Assembly (NCBI GenBank): GCA_028285545.1
Contig: JANQPA010000107.1
Location: forward strand, 1-64,000
DNA: 64,000 nt
Source of the DNA: Saprospiraceae bacterium
Lineage (GTDB): Bacteria; Bacteroidota; Bacteroidia; Chitinophagales; Saprospiraceae
Reading direction: 5' to 3'
Shown here: piece after piece, positions 37,393 to 45,618 of the stretch
Layout: the number at the start of each line of letters is the position of its first letter
Numbering within the stretch: position 1 is the first letter of the stretch
The notes under the pieces: generated by a model
The model's input: the letters and a program-made list of their open reading frames with translations, nothing else
What the model was told of the DNA's origin: nothing
Database searches by the model: none
Position numbers and translations under genes: made by a program

Positions 37393-38724
37393 TTAAATGG
37401 TTAGGGTAACGACTGTTCCCTCTCCTTCTGCTGATTGAATTTCGATTTGTCCTTTATGCATTCGGATAATTTGACGAGATAAACTTAGTCCAATTCCAGA
37501 GCCTTCTTCTTTGGTGGTAAAGAAGGGAACAAATATTTGATCCAGCATATCAGCAGGAATACCTGGGCCATTATCAGAAATTTGGATACCGACTTTGCCA
37601 AATCGACCAGGGAAAAGAGATACTTTTATAAAAGCATCTTCAGTGTTTTTTACAGCATCTTTAGCATTTTTTAGCAGGTTAATGAGCACCTGTTCTAATA
37701 GGTGTGGATCTCCATGCATAAACTGGCTGTCAGAATGAATCTGCTTGATTAATTCTATGTTGTTCTTTTTAAAATCAGGTGCCATTAAGGTTAGTACATC
37801 TTCCAAAAGATTCATCACATTTAAGTTTTGAAACTTAGGAGGAGGAATCCTGGTAAGGGTGCGGTATGTTTCTGTAAAATCAAGCAATCCTTCACTTCTT
37901 CGCTGGATAACCCCTATGGACTTATGAATCTGTTCGAGCTTATCTTCATCTGACAGATGAGATTGATCCAGCATTCCTTTGATGGTAGAGCTAAGTGAAC
38001 TAATAGGGGCTACAGAATTCATTATTTCATGGGTTAATATTCGAATTAGCTTTTGCCAGGCATCCAGTTCTTTGGCCTCCAGTTCATTTTGAATGTTTTG
38101 AAAGGTATACAATCGAAAAGAAATGTCTTGCAGTTTCATATCTACTGCCTGAACAGACAATTGAAGCAGGGTGTTTTGAATATTTAATTTAATGAGTTCA
38201 GGATGGCCAGGCTCTAAAGTTACAATTTTATCATAAAGGCGCTCATCTATTTTTTTCAGACTTTCGAGATTTACCAAAAAGGACTTATGCAGAATATTTT
38301 TTAGTGCCTCATTCATTAGGATAACCTCTCCATCATCTTGTACACATAACAGGCCTACTTCGACATGCCTAATCAAGGTTTGTAAAAACTGGTGATTAGC
38401 TTCCTTTTCAGCCCTGATGTCCCTGAATTTTTTATTGATCAGATTAATTCCACCTTGTAATTCTTCGAATGATTTTCCCTTCCTGGCCGCGGCATTATTT
38501 AAGGTAAAATCATCATACTTAACTGCAGAGAAAAAATTACTAAGATCTCTATTGGTTTGATTTACATATTGAATCAATTGGGAGGTCACCACTATAATTA
38601 ATATTCCCAACATAACAGAAAGACCATAAGAACCGGTTTGGATCAAATACAACATCCCAGCCATTAATAAAAGAAGGAAAACTATCCTAATTACTATATT
38701 AATACTAAATTTCTGAATCATCAA
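37393..38724 (-). CDS. NtrY-type sensor histidine kinase
   Basis: 443 residues. Two membrane helices lie at the N-terminus (IVIRIVFLLLLMAGMLYLI and SVMLGILIIVVTSQLI), then a PAS-like sensing segment (LIRHVEVGLLCVQDDGEVILMNEAL), a DHp helix with the phospho-acceptor in ILTHEIMNSVAPISS, and the ATPase domain with N-box LINLLKNAKDAV, G1 DNGPGIP and G2 EEGSGIGLSL. It should phosphorylate the sigma54 activator encoded 140 bp upstream on the same strand, as in NtrY/NtrX-like pairs. Confidence 0.95.
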   Translation of the reverse strand: MMIQKFSINIVIRIVFLLLLMAGMLYLIQTGSYGLSVMLGILIIVVTSQLIQYVNQTNRDLSNFFSAVKYDDFTLNNAAARKGKSFEELQGGINLINKKFRDIRAEKEANHQFLQTLIRHVEVGLLCVQDDGEVILMNEALKNILHKSFLVNLESLKKIDERLYDKIVTLEPGHPELIKLNIQNTLLQLSVQAVDMKLQDISFRLYTFQNIQNELEAKELDAWQKLIRILTHEIMNSVAPISSLSSTIKGMLDQSHLSDEDKLEQIHKSIGVIQRRSEGLLDFTETYRTLTRIPPPKFQNLNVMNLLEDVLTLMAPDFKKNNIELIKQIHSDSQFMHGDPHLLEQVLINLLKNAKDAVKNTEDAFIKVSLFPGRFGKVGIQISDNGPGIPADMLDQIFVPFFTTKEEGSGIGLSLSRQIIRMHKGQIEIQSAEGEGTVVTLTI

Positions 38725-38820
38725 TTCTCAGATTTAATTAAGACAACTTACTCAGTTGCGTTTATTCATTGAGCCATTACCTAACATAATACAACAAACC
38801 TATTCTCCCCAAAAAAACTA

Positions 38821-38862
38821 ATTGAAATTGACATTGACATTGAAATTGACATTGCTATTGAC
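38821..38862. repeat. ATTGAC tandem array (7 units)
   Basis: Seven 6-base units, mostly ATTGAC with ATTGAA and ATTGCT variants, end two bases before the TGA stop of the sigma54-activator gene, between that gene and the kinase gene. No complementary arm follows, so this is a single-arm version of the intergenic arrays elsewhere in the window. Confidence 0.85.
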
Positions 38863-38864
38863 CA

Positions 38865-40241
38865 TCATAAATCATATTTTGACATTTTTCGATAAAGAGT
38901 GGCGCGTGTCAGGCCCAGCTCATCTGCAGCTCTTGATATATTTCCGGCATGTTTTGTTAATACCTTTCTGATAGCCCATCTTTCCAATTCTTCCAAATTA
39001 AAGGTTTGCGGTTCTGTTCCTGAATTATTGGTTTCCTGAGAAAGTTGAAGGATAAAATCAGTCACTTCGAGGCGTTCGCCTTCACAAAGTATTACGGCCC
39101 TTTCCACGGCATGTCTTAATTCACGGATATTACCTGGCCAAGGATAATTTTGTAGTTTGGTTATGGTTGCAGGATCTACAAATAGAGCTGGTTTTTGATA
39201 TTTTTTTTGGTAAATCTTTAGGAAAAAGTCAACAAATAAGGGAATATCACTCAGGCGATCTCGGAGAGGAGGGGTATTGATTTCCACTGTATTGATTCTA
39301 TAAAGAAGATCTTGACGAAAAGATTTCTCTTTAACCATATCATATAAAGGCATATTGGTTGCACAGATCAGTCGAATATCAATAGGTACTAAATTATTGG
39401 ATCCTAACCTAGTTAAATTTCTATTTTGGAGAACAGACAATAATTTAGCCTGCAAGGGCATGGTAAGATTGCCAATTTCATCCAAAAAGAGGGTCCCGCC
39501 TGAGGCCATCTCAAATCGGCCCATCCGATCTTCTTTGGCATCGGTAAAAGCACCCTTTTTATGACCAAATAATTCACTTTCAAACAGGGTTTCGGGAATG
39601 GCACCAAGGTCTACTTTGACAAAAGAGGAATCTGACCTTCCAGATTGGCGGTGAATGGATCTGGCTACCAATTCTTTACCGGTACCATTTTCTCCAAGGA
39701 TCAGGACATTGGCATCTGTTTTGGCTACTTTGTCCATCATCTGGAAAATTTGTTTTATTCCGGCCGATTCACCAATCATCGTTCCAAATTCCAGATGACC
39801 ATCTTCATCGATCTTTTTCTGCTTCTGTTCAAGTTTGTCGATGGTTTTCCTGGATTGGCTTAATCGAAAAGCAGACATTAAGGTAGTCAGGAGTTTTTCA
39901 TTTCGCCAGGGCTTTTCGATGAAATCAACGGCTCCTGCTTTAACGGCATGAACGGCAGTTTTGACATCAGCATAGGCAGTAATCATTATTACATGAGCAT
40001 CAGAATCCAACTCAAGGGTTTTCTTAAGCCACCTCATTCCGTCATTGCCACTGGTGTCCCCTTTCCGAAAATTCATATCCAAAAGGATCAGGTCATATTT
40101 AGTATTCCTTAATCTTCTTGGTATTAGGTTAGGATTATTTTCTGTATCCACTTGACCGAAATGCTGGGTCAGGAACATTTTCATGCTCAGTAAAATATCT
40201 TCTTCATCATCAACTATTAATAGGCGACCAGGAAGTGTCAT
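38865..40241 (-). CDS. NtrC-type sigma54-dependent response regulator
   Basis: 458 residues. The receiver domain (1-120) has the acidic pocket VDDEED and the phospho-acceptor Asp55 in LILLDMN. The AAA+ domain has Walker A GENGTGKE (183-190), ESELFGHKKGAFTDA (GAFTDA in place of GAFTGA, residues 230-235) and Walker B GGTLFLDEIG. The Fis-type helix-turn-helix at the C-terminus reads NISRAADELGLTRATLYRKM. It drives sigma54 promoters, and one lies 290 bp upstream on the other strand in front of the exporter operon. Confidence 0.96.
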   Translation of the reverse strand: MTLPGRLLIVDDEEDILLSMKMFLTQHFGQVDTENNPNLIPRRLRNTKYDLILLDMNFRKGDTSGNDGMRWLKKTLELDSDAHVIMITAYADVKTAVHAVKAGAVDFIEKPWRNEKLLTTLMSAFRLSQSRKTIDKLEQKQKKIDEDGHLEFGTMIGESAGIKQIFQMMDKVAKTDANVLILGENGTGKELVARSIHRQSGRSDSSFVKVDLGAIPETLFESELFGHKKGAFTDAKEDRMGRFEMASGGTLFLDEIGNLTMPLQAKLLSVLQNRNLTRLGSNNLVPIDIRLICATNMPLYDMVKEKSFRQDLLYRINTVEINTPPLRDRLSDIPLFVDFFLKIYQKKYQKPALFVDPATITKLQNYPWPGNIRELRHAVERAVILCEGERLEVTDFILQLSQETNNSGTEPQTFNLEELERWAIRKVLTKHAGNISRAADELGLTRATLYRKMSKYDL

Positions 40242-40593
40242 TTGATTTCGTGATTTTTCGATGATTTGATTCTTTGACCTTAGCTACATTGACCGGCTAA
40301 AGATTATGTTAAAATACCAATGTAACTTTCTTAATTTTCTTAAGTCTTTATTAAAACATAGGTTATAATGAGGGTTTTAAAATGCCCTTCCCTTGAAATA
40401 ACATATTAGCAATAGAACGACAAATATATTGTTTAATTATTAAACACCACAGTGTTCACTTTTATACAGAAAAAAGACGTTTTTTTTAAGAAAAAGTTGC
40501 AACACATTGATAATCAATAGAAATAAATTATGGCACGGGGCTTGCCTAATAAAAAACATAACTAAAAAATTAACTAAAAAATTTTCCTGAAAC
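40242..40593. promoter_or_regulatory. 352-bp divergent control region
   Basis: The region separates the sigma54 activator from the exporter operon. It contains two perfect palindromes, GTTTAATTATTAAAC (40431-40445) and ATTGATAATCAAT (40506-40518), and a weaker one, AACAC-CACA-GTGTT (40442-40455). These are candidate enhancer sites for the activator. The sigma54 promoter follows at 40531. Confidence 0.65.
40531..40545 (+). promoter_or_regulatory. Sigma54 (-24/-12) promoter of the exporter operon
   Basis: TGGCACG (40531-40537), four bases, then TTGC (40542-40545) match the sigma54 consensus TGGCACG-N4-TTGC exactly. Transcription should start near 40557, about 37 bases before the ATG at 40594. 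The adjacent gene encodes an NtrC-type activator, so both pieces of the switch are in place. Confidence 0.93.
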
Positions 40594-41850
40594 ATGGGAA
40601 TGGACAAACAAATCAAAAAAAAGAAATGGCCCTGGTGGCGAATAGGCATCTATGTAGTTGTTATCGCCGGAGCAGCATTCCTGCTGTCGTCCTTATACCG
40701 GGAAGCTGGTACCTCTCGACTTAATGTTAGCCAGGATCGAATCCTCCTAGACACCGTTCATACAGGGGTATTTAAGGAATACATCACCATTTTTGGTACG
40801 GTAGAACCATTTAAAACCGTTTATTTGGATGCCGTAGAAAGTGGTAAAGTAGAAGAGATCTTCGTCGAAGATGGGTCTGTCATCGCACAAGGGACACCCA
40901 TTATGCGTCTTTCGAATGTAGATCTTCAATTGAACGTGCTGAATCAAGAAGCACAAATCATTGATCAGATTAACACCATCCGAAACCAGGCGATCCTTAT
41001 GGATCAGCAAAGCCTAAACCTTAAAGAGCAGTCTCTGAACGTTATGTTTCAGTTGGATTTGTTCCAAAAAAGAACCGATCGTAACCGTGAACTTTACCGT
41101 GACAGCGTAATTGCTCAGGTAGAATATCAAGAGACTCAGGATGAGTACGAACACCTATTACGTAGAAGAACTTTACTGAAATCTACTTTAGAGAAGGATT
41201 CCACCTATCAAGCACTTCAACAAGATCAGATGGAAAACTCTCTGGATCTGATGCGTCGCAACCTTGAGTTTGCCAAAAACAGTTTGGACAACCTTGTCGT
41301 TCGCGCCCCTATCCGTGGACAATTGTCTTCTATGGACTCTGAAATTGGAGAGTTGATCAACAGAGGGGATCGAATCGCTCAGATTGATGTGTTGGACAGT
41401 TACAAAATCAGAGCAAGAATCGATGAATTTTATATCTCACGCATCTTTACGCAGCAAGAAGGGTCTTTTACTATGGATGGACAAACTTATACTTTGAGAA
41501 TTAAGAAGATTTATCCTGAAGTAGCCAATGGATCATTCGAAGTAGATCTGGTTTTTGAAAATGATTTTCCTAAAAACATCAAGAGAGGGCAGTCAATCGC
41601 CTTGAAACTTTCCTTGAGTGATGAGACCAGGGCTAAACTATTGGCCAAAGGTGGATTTTTCCAACAAACTGGTGGTAATTGGGTCTATCAGGTAGACGGA
41701 GGCCGAGGAGTAGCTACAAAGAGAGACATCAAAATTGGCCGTCAAAACCCAGATTATTACGAGGTCGTGGAAGGGTTGAATGAAGGAGACATCATCATCG
41801 TTTCCAGCTACGACAACTATAACAATAAAGAAGAACTCATTCTAAAATAA
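40594..41850 (+). CDS. HlyD/MacA-type periplasmic adaptor of an ABC exporter
   Basis: 418 residues. A basic start and one membrane helix (WRIGIYVVVIAGAAFLLSSLY) are followed by the biotinyl-lipoyl-like half-motif (VDAVESGKVEEIFVEDGSVIAQGTPIMRL), a long coiled-coil hairpin (about 110-230) and a second lipoyl half ending in RGQLSSMDSEIGELINRGDRI, then beta-barrel domains. This is a membrane fusion protein linking an inner-membrane ABC exporter to an outer-membrane exit. It heads the sigma54-driven operon, and the ATPase gene is 21 bp downstream. Confidence 0.9.
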   Translation: MGMDKQIKKKKWPWWRIGIYVVVIAGAAFLLSSLYREAGTSRLNVSQDRILLDTVHTGVFKEYITIFGTVEPFKTVYLDAVESGKVEEIFVEDGSVIAQGTPIMRLSNVDLQLNVLNQEAQIIDQINTIRNQAILMDQQSLNLKEQSLNVMFQLDLFQKRTDRNRELYRDSVIAQVEYQETQDEYEHLLRRRTLLKSTLEKDSTYQALQQDQMENSLDLMRRNLEFAKNSLDNLVVRAPIRGQLSSMDSEIGELINRGDRIAQIDVLDSYKIRARIDEFYISRIFTQQEGSFTMDGQTYTLRIKKIYPEVANGSFEVDLVFENDFPKNIKRGQSIALKLSLSDETRAKLLAKGGFFQQTGGNWVYQVDGGRGVATKRDIKIGRQNPDYYEVVEGLNEGDIIIVSSYDNYNNKEELILK

Positions 41851-41871
41851 AATCCAAATATTTATAGCATC

Positions 41872-42561
41872 ATGATTCAAACAAAAGATTTAATGAAGGT
41901 TTACAGAACCGATGAAGTAGAAACCACGGCTCTGAACAAAGTAGATATTAAAATTACCGCTGGAGAGTTTGTGTCCATTATGGGGCCTTCTGGTTGTGGA
42001 AAATCAACCCTCCTAAATATTCTCGGACTTATCGACAGTCCTTCTGGCGGTGAATACCACTTTTTGGAAACGGACGTTTCAAAATTTACAGAAAGACAGC
42101 GCTCTAAACTAAGAAAACAAAATATTGGATTTATTTTCCAGAGCTTTAACCTCATTGATGAGTTAACAGTTTTTGAAAACGTAGAACTTCCTCTTATCTA
42201 TAATCAAGTTAGTGCCTCTGACCGTAAAAAAAGAGTAGAAGCTACTCTTGAGCGTATGAATATGATGCATAGAGCGAAGCACTTTCCTCAGCAATTATCT
42301 GGTGGTCAGCAACAACGTGTTGCAGTAGGCCGTGCCATTATTAATGATCCTAAGCTTATTCTTGCGGATGAGCCTACTGGTAACCTGGATAGTAATAATG
42401 GTAATGATGTAATGAAAACTTTGGTTGCTTTAAACGATGGTGGTGCTACTATCGTAATGGTAACTCACTCTCAGTATTGTGCTGAATTCGGTGATCGGGT
42501 TATCCGGTTATTGGATGGTCAGGTTGTAACTGAGAATTTACTGAAAAAACAGATGTTATAA
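41872..42561 (+). CDS. LolD/MacB-type ABC transporter ATPase
   Basis: 229 residues. Walker A MGPSGCGKST, the Q-loop FIFQSFNLIDELTVFEN, signature LSGGQQQRVAVGRAI, Walker B LILADEPTG with D-loop NLDS, and switch His in VMVTHSQYC are all canonical. It powers a mechanotransmission exporter of the MacB/LolCDE class together with the FtsX-like permeases that follow after a 669-bp gap. Confidence 0.95.
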   Translation: MIQTKDLMKVYRTDEVETTALNKVDIKITAGEFVSIMGPSGCGKSTLLNILGLIDSPSGGEYHFLETDVSKFTERQRSKLRKQNIGFIFQSFNLIDELTVFENVELPLIYNQVSASDRKKRVEATLERMNMMHRAKHFPQQLSGGQQQRVAVGRAIINDPKLILADEPTGNLDSNNGNDVMKTLVALNDGGATIVMVTHSQYCAEFGDRVIRLLDGQVVTENLLKKQML

Positions 42562-43230
42562 TATACTTCTTGCTTTACAGTAAGATACACCCGATTGTTA
42601 ACCCACAGACAACTAACAGATGGGTGCTTGCCTGGTAACTTCTTACCATGCAGGCTAGTAAACTGATTAGTTGTCTAATTTAATTTTTTAGTTTGTTGGG
42701 CCTTTAGGCCTGGAGGCAAGCAATTACCTCCATCAATATGTGTTTTGGGCATCTCAGCAACCCTGAGATGCCCCGGAACACCTCTATGTTAATGTCTGTA
42801 AAGCAATTAATGTACCTATTTTGACATTTACAAACAATAAGAAAAAATACTGATAAAAAACTTTTGATGCTATTAATTTAAAAACCAGGAAAAATCTGTT
42901 GTAGAATATTTTTTTGCCGAACCAATGAGAGTAAAACTAGTCCCTGGAATTAGGCTGAAAATAAACAGGCCTCCAAAGCCTGAGACTATCGGCACGAGTT
43001 CCTTTTCGATCAATTTCAATAAATCCGATGAGTTTTTTTGGCTAAAAAAAATATTCAAAAGTGACCATATCATTAATGGTCTTATCAGCAGATTTTATCC
43101 TGGCCTTTAAACATTCCGTAATCCATCAGACTAATAGAAATTACCTCTTAAATCGACTTTTCAAGGTTCATTTGCAGCCCCTGAAACATAGTCCCCTATT
43201 GGGAATTTAGAAACGAATAAAACGTATCTC
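42562..43230. other. 669-bp gap with serial hairpins between ATPase and permease genes
   Basis: No convincing gene is present. Two overlapping frames exist (42873-43073 minus, 42925-43110 plus), both 61-66 codons with no domain, so neither is called. The left part (42607-42781) has several stable hairpins, described separately. The right part is AT-rich and could contain a second promoter for the permease genes. The gap is striking because the genes on both sides work together. Confidence 0.5.
42607..42781 (+). promoter_or_regulatory. Structured RNA candidate inside the exporter operon
   Basis: Four successive foldable elements. (1) AGACAACTAA (42607-42616) pairs with TTAGTTGTCT (42667-42676), enclosing a smaller TGGTAA/TTACCA hairpin and followed by a U-rich run. 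(2) GGCCT-TT-AGGCC (42699-42710). (3) GGAGG/CCTCC (42712-42731). (4) GGGCATCTCAG (42747-42757) pairs with CTGAGATGCCC (42763-42773), extended by GTGTT/AACAC. They could attenuate, process or terminate the operon transcript. No known riboswitch class was recognised. Confidence 0.6.
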
Positions 43231-45606
43231 ATGTGGAAAAATAATTTTAAAATAGCCATTCGGTCTCTTAAAAATAATGGGTTTATCTCCTTTATTAATG
43301 TTACAGGATTGGGTATTGGCCTGGTAGCAGGAGTATTTGTTTTATTATATGTTCAACATGAATTAAGTTATGACCGATGGATAAATGATCATGATCAGGT
43401 TTATCGAGTGTATCGATTATGGGGTGATAAAGGACATCCAACCATCCCAAGTCCAGCAGCAGCGGCAGCAAAAAATGAAATTCCAGAAGTAAGATCTACA
43501 AGTCGTATTAATGCCAACCAGGATGTCCTGGTTAAATGGAATAACCAGCATTTTACGATTCCCTTAATATTAAATGTAGACAGCACATTCTTTGAAACGA
43601 TTCCTTTGGAACTGGCTTATGGTCAGGCCAACAGCGTTTTTTCTAAATTAAATAATGCCGTTTTATCTCATGAAATGTCGAAACGCATTTTCGGAAAAAA
43701 TAACCCGGTAGGAGAAGTTCTTTATATTGACAATGTTAGGCCAATTGAGATTAGTGGTGTATTAGCTCCTTTTGAAGGCCCCACTCATTTGAATGCAGAT
43801 ATTTTTCTTTTTGAAAGCACTGGTACTACCTCCTGGACAGGAGCCTCCGGTTATACTTATGTTCGACTACATAATAATACGGCTACCAGTGTGGTTGAAA
43901 GTAAACTTTTTGACATAGCCCTCAGAGAAACCGAAAAAGAATATCAGGCAAATGGTGAAACCTTGAATAAAAGCAATTTGGCAAAATGGCATTTACAACC
44001 TCTTAAAGATATTCACCTCAAATCTGGATTCATAGGGCAAGATGGACCCCGAAATGGAAGCTATCGGCAAATTGGCATTATGCTAATACTAGGGATAATG
44101 GTTATCACTTTAGCCATTATCAACTATATTAATCTTTCAACGGCCCGCCTGACTAAAAAGGCTTCAGAAATTGGCATTCGTAAAGTAATCGGTGCTTCCA
44201 AAAAGCAACTTAATTTCCAATTTGTTATAGAATCTTTTGTTTTTATTTTATGCGCTTTATTTATTGCCATAGCAGCGGTTCAGATAGTACTTCCATTTTT
44301 TAATGAAATAGTAAGTCGAAAAATGGACTTATTGGAAATACTAAATAGCCAGGGGATTCTTGCCCTCACTTCCATTGTCATTATTCTAAGCATCGCTGCG
44401 GGTATATTTCCAGCCTTTTTCTTTTCTAGAATTGATCCCGTAGATACCATCAAAAATCAGATTAGTAAAGGTAGAGGGAGTAGTTTGTTTAGGAATTCGA
44501 TGGTCGTTTTTCAATTCTCTCTATCCATTGGCATGATCATATTTGTTACCCTCATAGGTCTTCAGGTAAGGTACATGTTAAATAAAGAACTGGGATTTAA
44601 TGGGCAGCAAATAGCAGTATTTAATTTCAATGAAAGAGAAACAATAGATGTTTTTCGGCAAAAAAAGAATGCCCTCTTACAAATTCCCGGAGTTAGTTCC
44701 ATTACAGAAATTTCCAGGAGCCCCGGTAGTTCGGTGCCTAATTACAGCTACAGGATGCAAGGTATGGATGGGAGAGTTTCCGTAAATTCTCTTTTTGTTG
44801 ATACTGAATGGAATAAAACTTTTGACATCCCCATAGTTGAAGGAAGATTCTTGTCTCTTGACCATCCAACAGATACGCTTAAATCCTTTGTTGTCAATGA
44901 AGCATTTGTAAAACATTTTGGATTAGAAAATCCCATAGGATTCTCCATGAGATTTCCAGGAAATAGTCCTCAGGGGGAAATAATAGGAGTCATCAAAGAT
45001 TTTCATTACCAGGGACTTCAATACGATATCGAGCCCCTTGTCATCTCTACCAGGTTAGAAAAGGCATGGATGTCAAGGGTAGCTATAAATATAGAGCCTG
45101 AACAAATCGCATCAACCGTGGCAGGTATCCAAAAATTTTGGCAAACATTAGAGCCTGAATTTCCGGTTAACTATCACTTTATTGACCAAAATTTTGCGGA
45201 GCAATATGAATCGTATTATCGATTTGGAAAAAGTATGCTGTATACCACTATCTTTTGTATTGTTATCTCTTTGCTTGGCTTGTTTGGGCTGACCACCTTT
45301 GTTATTCAGCAAAGAACGAAAGAGATAGGAATTAGAAAAATATTGGGCGCTACACTTAATAGTATCGTTGGTTTATTGAGTGTTAATTTCCTTAGGCTCG
45401 TACTATTGGCATTTGCAATTGCTTCGCCTATAGCCTGGTATTTCTCGAAACAGTGGCTCCAAAATTTTGCTTATCAAGTAGATATGCACTGGTGGGTGTT
45501 CGCAGTAGTCGGTTTATTTGCCCTTTTTATCGCATTTATGACGATTAGCATTCAAACCCTTAAAGCTGCTCTTGGTAATCCTGTAGAAAGCTTACGAAAT
45601 GAATGA
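43231..45606 (+). CDS. FtsX-like/MacB-type ABC transporter permease
   Basis: 791 residues with the standard Bacteroidota layout: N-terminal helix (MWKNNFKIAIRSLKNNGFISFINVTGLGIGL), a periplasmic MacB domain, an FtsX domain of three helices (about 290-420, with LSTARLTKKASEIGIRKVIGASKKQLNFQF, the coupling segment to the ATPase), a second periplasmic domain and a second FtsX domain (VIQQRTKEIGIRKILGATLNSIV). The substrate is unknown; this class exports lipids, peptides or lipoproteins. The next permease gene starts 12 bp after its stop. Confidence 0.93.
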   Translation: MWKNNFKIAIRSLKNNGFISFINVTGLGIGLVAGVFVLLYVQHELSYDRWINDHDQVYRVYRLWGDKGHPTIPSPAAAAAKNEIPEVRSTSRINANQDVLVKWNNQHFTIPLILNVDSTFFETIPLELAYGQANSVFSKLNNAVLSHEMSKRIFGKNNPVGEVLYIDNVRPIEISGVLAPFEGPTHLNADIFLFESTGTTSWTGASGYTYVRLHNNTATSVVESKLFDIALRETEKEYQANGETLNKSNLAKWHLQPLKDIHLKSGFIGQDGPRNGSYRQIGIMLILGIMVITLAIINYINLSTARLTKKASEIGIRKVIGASKKQLNFQFVIESFVFILCALFIAIAAVQIVLPFFNEIVSRKMDLLEILNSQGILALTSIVIILSIAAGIFPAFFFSRIDPVDTIKNQISKGRGSSLFRNSMVVFQFSLSIGMIIFVTLIGLQVRYMLNKELGFNGQQIAVFNFNERETIDVFRQKKNALLQIPGVSSITEISRSPGSSVPNYSYRMQGMDGRVSVNSLFVDTEWNKTFDIPIVEGRFLSLDHPTDTLKSFVVNEAFVKHFGLENPIGFSMRFPGNSPQGEIIGVIKDFHYQGLQYDIEPLVISTRLEKAWMSRVAINIEPEQIASTVAGIQKFWQTLEPEFPVNYHFIDQNFAEQYESYYRFGKSMLYTTIFCIVISLLGLFGLTTFVIQQRTKEIGIRKILGATLNSIVGLLSVNFLRLVLLAFAIASPIAWYFSKQWLQNFAYQVDMHWWVFAVVGLFALFIAFMTISIQTLKAALGNPVESLRNE

Positions 45607-45618
45607 TAATTTGAAAAT

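Noticed and set aside
42873-43110. Two overlapping frames in the exporter gap (minus 42873-43073 and plus 42925-43110)
   Set aside because: They lie on opposite strands over the same bases, neither has a known domain, and the gap is AT-rich. One might be real, but nothing decides between them.
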